From: Candidatus Scatousia excrementipullorum | GTDB lineage: Bacteria > Cyanobacteriota > Vampirovibrionia > Gastranaerophilales > Gastranaerophilaceae | Direction: 5' to 3' | Assembly (NCBI GenBank): GCA_017694215.1 | Contig: JADIND010000098.1 | Location: 1 to 10,092 of the forward strand | DNA: 10,092 nucleotides | In this document: in pieces, positions 4,662 to 10,092 of the stretch | Position numbering within the stretch: the stretch's first letter is position 1 | Layout of the letters: every line of letters starts with the position of its first letter | Notes under the pieces: generated by a model | What the model was told of the DNA's origin: nothing | Databases searched by the model: none | The model's input: the letters and a program-made list of their open reading frames with translations, nothing else | Position numbers and translations under genes: made by a program

Positions 4662-5261
4662 ATGATTATGAATTATAAAGAGGCAAAAGATAAACTGTTG
4701 GCATCCGATATAAAAGGATGCCTGCAGTTTTTTAAAAATAACGGTTATATCCTTGAGGCTGCTTACTGCGAGCTTTTGAATGACAATATTGATAATGCTC
4801 TTTCCCTTTTTTTGACTCTAAAAGATGAAGATACCAGAGCTGAGTGGGGTGCTTTCCTGTGCAAACTTATTTCCGGTAATGCGGATAAATATCCGACATA
4901 TCTGCAGCTGCGTAATTTTTTGGAGATTGATTTAGATATTTTGATAAAGCATTTTAAAGGGGACTATGTACAGAATATTATAAAATATGCGGATTGGATG
5001 TGCAGAATTAATCCTGAAGTTCATAAATTTATCGGCAGGGTGTTGATAAATAACGGAATTGATGAATACGGGAGAATGTATTTAACGGCGGCAAAAGATT
5101 ATTTTTTTCAGGATCCGGAACTTCACTATCTGCTTGCTGTTGAGTTTTTGAAAGAAAAAGATTTTAAAGCCGCGGTTGATTCTTTGAATAACTGTTTGAA
5201 AGTCTTGCCGGGGTATTTTCCTGCGATAAATATGCTAAGAAATTTAAAGCCGGATTGCTAA
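4662..5261 (+). CDS. TPR-like protein, probably cytoplasmic
   Basis: This 199-residue protein lacks a signal peptide and membrane segments. The C-terminal half has two helix-turn-helix repeats of TPR type: about 118-151 (PEVHKFIGRVLINNGIDEYG, then RMYLTAAKDYF) and 152-185 (PELHYLLAVEFLKEKDFKAA, then VDSLNNCLKVLP). The N-terminal half (5-65) also looks like helical-repeat sequence (AKDKLLASDIKGCLQFFKNN, EAAYCELLNDNIDNALSLF). Such folds are protein-binding scaffolds, and no enzymatic motif is seen. It starts four bases after the -1 frame stop of the preceding gene and has no Shine-Dalgarno, so its translation may depend on ribosomes that finish that frame. ATG 4668 is an equally possible start. 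The stop codon overlaps the -35 of the next promoter. Confidence 0.8.
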   Translation: MIMNYKEAKDKLLASDIKGCLQFFKNNGYILEAAYCELLNDNIDNALSLFLTLKDEDTRAEWGAFLCKLISGNADKYPTYLQLRNFLEIDLDILIKHFKGDYVQNIIKYADWMCRINPEVHKFIGRVLINNGIDEYGRMYLTAAKDYFFQDPELHYLLAVEFLKEKDFKAAVDSLNNCLKVLPGYFPAINMLRNLKPDC

Positions 5262-5283
5262 TATAAATTGTTTATGTTACACT
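5255..5283 (+). promoter_or_regulatory. Promoter of the DAHP synthase gene
   Basis: TTGCTA (5255-5260) is followed after exactly 17 bp by TACACT (5278-5283), preceded by the extended -10 element TGT. The -35 box overlaps the TAA stop of the upstream gene. The predicted start near 5290 gives a leader of about 32 bases with AAGGAGA at 5308-5314. Confidence 0.6.
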
Positions 5284-5321
5284 TGTAACGGATTTACCCG
5301 TAAAGCTAAGGAGAATAGTCG

Positions 5322-6371
5322 ATGATTATAATAATGGAGCGTAATGCCACAAAGGTTCAAAAACTGCGTGTAATTGACCTGTTAAAAGATAACGGATTTG
5401 AAGTAAGATATAATGAGGGTGATGTGCATACCGTAATAGATGCACTGGGTGATAAAACAACACTTACTCCGGGCAGACTCGCTGCATTGGAAGGCGTTAA
5501 GGAAGTAAAAGTTATCAGAGAACCTTTCCGCCTCGCCTCAAGGGACAGAAAAGAAGAAGATACGGTTATTGAATTTGAGAACGGAGTAAAAATCGGCGGA
5601 GAAAATAAACCCGTATTTATGGTCGGGCCATGTTCCGTTGAAGATGATTACAACGGTCTTTTAAAGGTCGCAAAAGCCGCAAAAGAAATGGGTTGTGAAT
5701 TTTTACGCGGCGGTGCTTTTAAGCCGAGAACTTCTCCTTACGATTTTCAGGGTTATGGCGAAAAAGCTTTGAAATTTTTGAGAAACGCTGCTGATGAAAC
5801 AGGACTTTTAACAGTTTCTGAAATTATGGATGCATCTGATTTGGAGATGATGTGCAAATATGTTGATGTTTTGCAAATCGGGGCAAGAAATGTGCAGAAT
5901 TTCAAACTTCTCCATGCTGTCGGTAAATGTAACAAACCGGTTATTTTAAAACGCGGGCTTGCAAGCACTATAAGAGAATTTTTGCTAGCCGCAGAGCATA
6001 TTTTATACTACGGAAATCCCAATGTAATTTTGTGTGAACGCGGAATCAGAAGTTTTGACAGTGCATTTACACGTAACGTGATGGATATTGCTTCAATTCC
6101 GGTTATCAAGAAATATTCACACCTTCCGATTATTGTTGACCCGAGCCACGGCACAGGCCAGAGATATTTAATTGAACCTCTGGCAAAAGCAGGACTTGTT
6201 GTCGGGGCGGACGGTGTTATGATAGAGGTTCACAATAATCCTGAATATGCATTGTCTGACGGAAAACAGAGTCTTTCTATTCCTATGTTTAAAGATATAA
6301 TGAAACGTCTTAACTCTTTTAATAACAGGCTTCATTATGAAAAGACATGTCTGTCAGCTAATGTAAAATAG
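5322..6371 (+). CDS. aroF: 3-deoxy-7-phosphoheptulonate (DAHP) synthase, type I-beta
   Basis: It condenses phosphoenolpyruvate and erythrose 4-phosphate into DAHP, the first step of the shikimate pathway to aromatic amino acids. The 349 residues have the Thermotoga maritima-type layout: a ferredoxin-like regulatory domain (1-70, starting with the strand MIIIM) and then the (beta/alpha)8 barrel. Barrel signatures are GPCSVE (102-107), RGGAFKPRTSPYDFQG (129-144), QIGARNVQNF (185-194), LKRG (209-212), CERGIRSF (238-245) and DPSHGTGQR (273-281). By family comparison the metal ligands are Cys104, His276, Glu302 and Asp313, all present. The N-terminal domain suggests feedback control by Tyr and/or Phe, as in related enzymes. 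The start at 5322 is fixed by AAGGAGA with eight bases spacing from GGAG; ATG 5334 would be too far away. No other shikimate gene is adjacent, so it appears monocistronic. Confidence 0.96.
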   Translation: MIIIMERNATKVQKLRVIDLLKDNGFEVRYNEGDVHTVIDALGDKTTLTPGRLAALEGVKEVKVIREPFRLASRDRKEEDTVIEFENGVKIGGENKPVFMVGPCSVEDDYNGLLKVAKAAKEMGCEFLRGGAFKPRTSPYDFQGYGEKALKFLRNAADETGLLTVSEIMDASDLEMMCKYVDVLQIGARNVQNFKLLHAVGKCNKPVILKRGLASTIREFLLAAEHILYYGNPNVILCERGIRSFDSAFTRNVMDIASIPVIKKYSHLPIIVDPSHGTGQRYLIEPLAKAGLVVGADGVMIEVHNNPEYALSDGKQSLSIPMFKDIMKRLNSFNNRLHYEKTCLSANVK

Positions 6372-6392
6372 GGATGTAATCGATACAATTTG

Positions 6393-6401
6393 TGTTATAA
6401 T
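6393..6401 (+). promoter_or_regulatory. Extended -10 promoter, predicted leaderless start
   Basis: TGT-TATAAT combines a perfect -10 with the TGn extension. Its last base is six bases before the ATG at 6408, so the predicted transcription start coincides with the start codon. No clear -35 and no Shine-Dalgarno are visible. It would drive the four-gene unit 6408-9954. Confidence 0.6.
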
Positions 6402-6407
6402 TCTGTT

Positions 6408-7472
6408 ATGAAAAAATTGCTGTTATACGGATTAATCTGCCTTCTGACCTGTATTCCGGCTGGGGCAAACGAAATTACAGAAGATTACATGGATATTGCA
6501 AAAAATTACTGTTTAATCGGTGATTATCCGAACGCAATCTCTTATTTGAACAGAATCCTTGCAATAGAGCCGAACTATACACAGGTTCGCGATATCATTG
6601 TAATGTTAAACAGGTTTACCTCTCAGGACAGAAAAGCTTATGCGACACGTCAAAACAGCTCTATTTATAATGCAATGGTTGCAAAATACAACGGTGACAG
6701 CACTTTAACTCTTGAATATCTGAAAAAAGCTGCAAACGCAAACGGTTTTCTTTTTTATAATTTTCTGGGAGAATATTATAAAGAACTCGGAAATTATAAC
6801 ATGGCGATTGCCGCATTTAATTCGGCACTGGAATACAATCCGGATTTTGTGCAGGCATATCTTGCAGTTGCACTATGCAGATACGAAATGGGTGATTATG
6901 AGGGGGTAATTCCGCCGATTACAAAGTTTTTGTATTTTAACCAGCAGGAATCATTTGCTTATATGGTGAGGGCAAAAGCTTATATGATGATGGGTCGAAA
7001 CAACGATGCGGAAACCGAAATTGTGACGGCACTTGCTCTTAATGATGATATTATGTACAGATTTATACACGGTATAATCCTTTGCAAAAAAGGGCAGTTT
7101 GCACAGGCAAAAAATATTCTTGAGCCTCTGACCGATACAATCAGTAATGCCGATATTTACAAATATCTCGGAATAGCATATCTTGGATTGAAGGATTATA
7201 ATGATGCTGTTTTAAATCTTGATAAGGCAATCGTTTTATCTGATGATGATAAGGAGCTTGAGGCAAAGTATAATGAAGCAAAAGCAGCTTTGCGTTCTGC
7301 AGCTTCAAATTCGGCACCTCAGCAGAACAACCCTTCTCAACAGCAGCAGGAACCCAAAACGCAGGTTCAGGAGTCTGATAGTGAAGATTTTCCTGCTGAT
7401 TATTACCTGAACGATGATTATGACAGTGAAGAAGATATTAACGGAACATATGATGAAAACCAGAAAAAATAA
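6408..7472 (+). CDS. Secreted TPR-repeat protein with acidic tail
   Basis: This 354-residue exported protein starts with a signal peptide (MKKLLLYGLICLLTCIPAGA, cleavage likely AGA^NE). A string of TPR-type helix pairs follows: about 24-56 (DYMDIAKNYCLIGDYPNAIS), 114-147 (FLFYNFLGEYYKELGNYNMA), 148-181 (VQAYLAVALCRYEMGDYEGV), 182-215, 216-247 and 248-281 (ADIYKYLGIAYLGLKDYNDA). The last 55 residues are low-complexity: Gln/Asn/Pro-rich, then strongly acidic with Asp, Glu and Tyr. TPR arrays form protein-binding solenoids, so a periplasmic or envelope scaffold is likely; the partner is unknown. ATG 6408 is chosen because it begins the signal peptide and sits at the predicted leaderless start. 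An upstream TTG at 6390 would add six residues inside the promoter. The gene overlaps the next one by 23 bp. Confidence 0.88.
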   Translation: MKKLLLYGLICLLTCIPAGANEITEDYMDIAKNYCLIGDYPNAISYLNRILAIEPNYTQVRDIIVMLNRFTSQDRKAYATRQNSSIYNAMVAKYNGDSTLTLEYLKKAANANGFLFYNFLGEYYKELGNYNMAIAAFNSALEYNPDFVQAYLAVALCRYEMGDYEGVIPPITKFLYFNQQESFAYMVRAKAYMMMGRNNDAETEIVTALALNDDIMYRFIHGIILCKKGQFAQAKNILEPLTDTISNADIYKYLGIAYLGLKDYNDAVLNLDKAIVLSDDDKELEAKYNEAKAALRSAASNSAPQQNNPSQQQQEPKTQVQESDSEDFPADYYLNDDYDSEEDINGTYDENQKK

Positions 7473-8421
7473 AGAATCATTTTTATCAAAATTATTTAAC
7501 GGAATTGTAACGCTTGCACTTGCGGGAGTAATGTTTTTCGGGCTTCAATGTTACAGTGCATCCAGTCTTAAATTTGTTCAGTTGAGCGATGTGCATTTTG
7601 CCTCAAACGGACAAAATACAACCTTTAAAATGACCGGCGAATCCCCGAAACTGCTTGAAGATGCGATTCAACAGATTAATGAAATGCAGGGTGTAAATTT
7701 TGTAATGTTTACCGGAGATCAGGTAAATGTTCCGTATGAAAGAGAATTAAATGCATTTTTACCTTACGCGGAAAAACTAAATGTGCCGTGGTATATAACC
7801 TTCGGAAATCATGACAGATGTGTGGGCGGATTTTTGACAAAAGAGCTCTACCTTGACATTGTCGGTTCTCATAATGATAATTTCAAATTTACAAAATCGT
7901 ATTATTCTTTTGTTCCTCAAAAAGGGTTCAAGGTTATTGTGCTGGATACAATCCCGGCAGATACACTTACTTCAAATGGCAAAGTTTCAGATGAACAGCT
8001 TTTATGGCTCGATAAGCAGCTTGAAGAATCACAAAAAGAAACAGTGCTGATTTTTATGCATGTACCTGTGATTGAACCTTTCCCTAGTTCGGGACACAAA
8101 TTGCTTAATGCCGGTGAGGTTCAGGCAATTATTGAAAAATACAAAAATCCGATAGGCGTTTTTCAGGGGCACTATCATTCGTCAAAAATTACACGCCACG
8201 GAAATGTTTTATATGTAAGTTCTCCGGCACTTGTGTCATATCCGAACGCATTCAGGGTTGTTACGGTGAGCAACCAGTGGCGGAAAGTCGTGTTTGATAT
8301 AAAAACGGTTGAAACCCGCGAAAAATCAATACAGAAACTTGCAAAACTTCTCGTTTTCGGCTCAAATGTTTATGCCGGAACCGAAAAAGACAAAAACAGT
8401 GTTTACGAAATTAAAAAATAA
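7450..8421 (+). CDS. Membrane-anchored calcineurin-like metallophosphoesterase
   Basis: This 323-residue protein belongs to the calcineurin-like (dinuclear metal) phosphoesterase family, which hydrolyses phosphomonoesters or diesters. All metal-binding blocks are present: SDVHF with D47 and H49, TGDQ with D90, FGNHDR with N120 and H121, FMHVP with H204, and GHYH with H241 and H243. An N-terminal basic stretch and hydrophobic helix (16-36, ending near Cys34) would export and tether the enzyme, placing the active site outside the cytoplasm. The helix could also be a cleaved signal peptide. The substrate cannot be told from sequence; cyclic nucleotides, nucleotides and lipid phosphates are all known in the superfamily. 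The start is placed at the MM pair (7450/7453) inside the end of the preceding TPR gene. A longer reading from 7414 would add 12 residues that overlap the TPR tail further. It is followed 17 bp later by an MBL-fold hydrolase, so the two may act in one pathway. Confidence 0.88.
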   Translation: MMKTRKNKESFLSKLFNGIVTLALAGVMFFGLQCYSASSLKFVQLSDVHFASNGQNTTFKMTGESPKLLEDAIQQINEMQGVNFVMFTGDQVNVPYERELNAFLPYAEKLNVPWYITFGNHDRCVGGFLTKELYLDIVGSHNDNFKFTKSYYSFVPQKGFKVIVLDTIPADTLTSNGKVSDEQLLWLDKQLEESQKETVLIFMHVPVIEPFPSSGHKLLNAGEVQAIIEKYKNPIGVFQGHYHSSKITRHGNVLYVSSPALVSYPNAFRVVTVSNQWRKVVFDIKTVETREKSIQKLAKLLVFGSNVYAGTEKDKNSVYEIKK

Positions 8422-8438
8422 GCAGAAGAGGTATAAAG

Positions 8439-9371
8439 ATGGGTGAATTCAAAGTAAAATTCAGAGGTGTTAGAGGAAGTTATCCGCTGGCAAAAAAAGA
8501 TTTTTTGAAATACGGCGGAAATACCTCCTGTGTTGAAGTGCATGTTAACGGTCATTTGATTATTCTGGATGCAGGAACCGGTATGATTGATGCGGGCAAC
8601 GAATTGATGAAGCAATATATTGAATCCGGTATTACTCCGAAAGAAAGAACACCGATTAATGCAACTGTTTTAATTTCTCATATTCATCAGGATCATATTC
8701 TCGGATTTACTTTCTTTAAACCGCTCCATGTTGCAAGTTCCGTGATAAATGTATTCGGTAACGTAAATTACAATGAAACCTTGTCTGATGAACTTGCCAC
8801 ACTGCTTTTCGGTAAATCATTTCCGGTAGATTTAGGAGATATTGCAGGAAATTTAAATATCAGAGATTTGTCGGAAACAGAAGGTATCATTCTTCGCCAC
8901 GGAGAACCACCTATTGTAAAAAGGATTGAAAATGAAGAAGATGAAAAGGTATCGGGTGATGATGTTTTGATTACATGTTACCGGTCTTATGCCCACCCGC
9001 AGGAAGGTGTAATAATCTATAAAATAGCTTACAAAGATAAAACTCTTGTCTATGCTACAGATAAAGAAAGCTATAAAGGCGGTGACAGAAGACTTGCAAA
9101 ATTTGCCAGAAATTGCAGTCTGTTAATACATGATTCACAATATACAACAGAAGATTATCTCAATTCATATGTGCCTAAACAGGGTTATGGACATTCAACG
9201 TTTGATATGGCACTTGAATGTCAGCAGCAAGTTAATGCGGAAAAGCTTGTATTCTTCCATTTTGACCCTTCCTATGATGATGAGAAACTTGATTTGATAA
9301 AAGAACAGTACAAATACACTTCGGATAAAGCAATTCTTGCATATGAAGGTTTGGAAATTAATCTTTTATAA
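8439..9371 (+). CDS. MBL-fold metallo-hydrolase
   Basis: This 310-residue cytoplasmic protein has the metallo-beta-lactamase fold in the RNase Z/PhnP-like branch. The N-terminus FRGVRGSYPLAKKDFLKYGGNTSCVEV is the characteristic opening of that group (positions 8-34). The zinc motif is SHIHQDH with H81, H83, D85 and H86. The remaining likely ligands are H186 (AHPQ), D208 (YATDKE), H231-D232 (HDSQYT) and H252 (YGHST), with H274 near the end. All expected acids and histidines are visible, so it should bind two metals. Members hydrolyse phosphodiesters such as cyclic nucleotides, cyclic phosphates or RNA; the actual substrate is unknown. There is no signal peptide. AGAGG at 8427-8431 lies seven bases before the ATG, and the gene starts 17 bp after the phosphoesterase, consistent with one operon. 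Confidence 0.9.
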   Translation: MGEFKVKFRGVRGSYPLAKKDFLKYGGNTSCVEVHVNGHLIILDAGTGMIDAGNELMKQYIESGITPKERTPINATVLISHIHQDHILGFTFFKPLHVASSVINVFGNVNYNETLSDELATLLFGKSFPVDLGDIAGNLNIRDLSETEGIILRHGEPPIVKRIENEEDEKVSGDDVLITCYRSYAHPQEGVIIYKIAYKDKTLVYATDKESYKGGDRRLAKFARNCSLLIHDSQYTTEDYLNSYVPKQGYGHSTFDMALECQQQVNAEKLVFFHFDPSYDDEKLDLIKEQYKYTSDKAILAYEGLEINLL

Positions 9372-9396
9372 TTATAAATAATAACGGATGATTGTT

Positions 9397-9954
9397 ATGA
9401 AAAAGTTTGCGTTAATATTAATCTTACTATGTTCAACTATTATGTTTACGGCATTCAAAACTCCCGAAACATACGAAATAGATGCACAGAAAAACGCCAA
9501 TATTCATAACAACAAAGGCATTCTTTATATGAAGGATTACTGGTGGGGGGCGGCAATTCAGGAATTCAAAATTGCAATCAGTCTAAACCCTGAAACACAG
9601 GCATCTTCAGTCTATTACAACAACCTTGGCGAATGCTACATGAAAATAGGTTTTCCGGACTTGGCACAGGACTGTTTTGAACGTGCAGTAAAGCTTTACA
9701 GCCTGAATTTTCAGTATTTTTTAAATCTTGCCGAATGTTATGAGGCTCTGGGGATTACCGACAAAAAACTCGCTCACACTTATGAAAATGACGTTCCGCT
9801 GAACTATATAATGCGGGGGCTTCTCTTGGAAAAACAGGGAAATTTGACTGATGCTATAACTGTTCTTGATGAATTTACCGCAAAGGAGCCGGATTTACTT
9901 ATAACTCCGGCCGTAAAAGAGCACATAAAAACTCTCGTGGAGAAGGTTTACTGA
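9397..9954 (+). CDS. Small secreted TPR protein
   Basis: The 185-residue product has a signal peptide (MKKFALILILLCSTIMFTAF, cleavage uncertain) and then TPR-type repeats at about 34-67 (NANIHNNKGILYMKDYWWGA), 71-104 (SVYYNNLGECYMKIGFPDLA), a shorter pair at 105-120 and one at 136-167. It probably folds as a short solenoid in the periplasm or attached to the envelope. It lies 25 bp after the MBL hydrolase gene and is likely the last member of the unit that begins at 6408, which thus starts and ends with a secreted TPR protein. ATG 9397 is preferred because ACGGA ends eight bases before it and it gives a clean signal peptide; ATG 9388 would add MIV. The binding partner is unknown. Confidence 0.85.
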   Translation: MKKFALILILLCSTIMFTAFKTPETYEIDAQKNANIHNNKGILYMKDYWWGAAIQEFKIAISLNPETQASSVYYNNLGECYMKIGFPDLAQDCFERAVKLYSLNFQYFLNLAECYEALGITDKKLAHTYENDVPLNYIMRGLLLEKQGNLTDAITVLDEFTAKEPDLLITPAVKEHIKTLVEKVY

Positions 9955-9999
9955 TTTTGGAGATTTTTCGACACTCCGCAATCATCAGCCGTCACGCCA

Positions 10000-10041
10000 T
10001 GTCATCCTGAAAGCGTAGAAAAATCAGTTGAGCCTTTTCAG
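10000..10041. repeat. Dispersed repeat, partial third copy (left 42 bp)
   Basis: This matches the first 42 bases of the repeat at 114-155 exactly, and 1595-1636 with one difference, from TGTCATCCTGAAA to TTTTCAG. The similarity then stops abruptly. The module begins and ends with the inverted pair CTGAAA/TTTCAG, suggesting that this 42-bp piece is an independent unit of the composite repeat. Confidence 0.85.
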
Positions 10042-10091
10042 GCGTAACTTTTATTTTTCAAGCTGTTCAGGAGCTTGCCGTCTGTATAGAA
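10038..10091 (-). CDS. Possible C-terminal end of a minus-strand gene (partial)
   Basis: Read on the minus strand from the window edge, one frame gives FYTDGKLLNSLKNKSYA and then TGA. Another frame gives FLYRRQAPEQLEK and then TAA at 10051. The first stop lies right at the point where the dispersed repeat begins, as expected if the repeat sits just outside a gene. Seventeen residues are too few to identify a protein or to exclude a non-coding edge. Confidence 0.2.
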   Translation of the reverse strand, partial: FYTDGKLLNSLKNKSYA

Positions 10092-10092
10092 A

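Larger units (their letters stand above)
9955..10092. other. Intergenic tail with repeat and possible gene end
   Basis: After the last complete gene the sequence holds a GCAATC...CAGCCG flank resembling 347-367, then the partial repeat at 10000-10041. From 10041 the sequence differs from the other repeat copies. No terminator is evident. On the minus strand two frames stay open to the window edge, ending at TGA 10038-10040 or TAA 10051-10053, so the 3' end of a convergent gene is possible. Confidence 0.4.

Noticed and set aside
5284..5321. Riboswitch or attenuator controlling the DAHP synthase
   Set aside because: The leader is only about 32 bases, with no leader peptide, no aromatic codon run and no terminator stem.
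5753..5968. Minus-strand frame inside the DAHP synthase gene
   Set aside because: An antisense shadow of conserved barrel sequence with no start signal.
7219..7410. 63-codon frame inside the TPR gene tail
   Set aside because: An out-of-frame shadow over a low-complexity Gln/Ser coding stretch.

Overview
The window is low-GC bacterial chromosome with dense, almost entirely plus-strand coding and short intergenic gaps. The most telling gene is a pseudopilin whose N-terminus reads A^FTLAEVLITLGIIGIVAAMTLPGV. That form, together with several small secreted TPR proteins, a type I-beta DAHP synthase and a lone HTH regulator, suggests an uncultured gut lineage of the Gastranaerophilales (Melainabacteria/Vampirovibrionia) type. 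The assignment is inferred from protein style and was not tested by a search.

Layout. (1) Bases 1-532 hold no credible gene. They are a GC-richer mosaic of short palindromic repeat modules. (2) At 537-1561 a small XRE-type regulator (minus strand) and a secreted, cysteine-rich pseudopilin (plus strand) diverge from a 110-bp AT-rich region with overlapping promoters. Two near-identical 142-bp repeats (114-255 and 1595-1736) flank the pair in direct orientation. (3) At 1858-3376 a polyprenyl diphosphate synthase-like gene overlaps the signal peptidase I gene by 20 bp. (4) At 3531-5261 a secreted TPR-like protein is interrupted by a run of nine A and continues in the -1 frame to 4657. It is followed 4 bp later by a cytoplasmic TPR-like protein. 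(5) At 5322-6371 a DAHP synthase (first step of the shikimate pathway) has its own promoter. (6) At 6408-9954 an apparent operon encodes a secreted TPR protein, a membrane-anchored calcineurin-type phosphoesterase, an MBL-fold hydrolase and a second small secreted TPR protein. (7) At 9955-10092 a third, partial copy of the repeat lies next to what may be the tail of a minus-strand gene.

How the genes fit together. Signal peptidase I would mature the exported TPR proteins, while the pseudopilin needs a separate prepilin peptidase that is not in this window. The polyprenyl synthase would feed quinone or undecaprenyl-type isoprenoid pools. The TPR, phosphoesterase and MBL genes look like a co-transcribed envelope unit of unknown role. 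No phage, CRISPR, toxin or transposase gene is present.

The observations most worth a second look are the A9 frameshift site, whose -1 product would end 4 bp before a gene with no ribosome-binding site; the recurrent spacing of a -10 box, six bases, then ATG in three genes without a Shine-Dalgarno, which suggests leaderless mRNAs; and the modular repeat family that brackets the regulator/pseudopilin pair.
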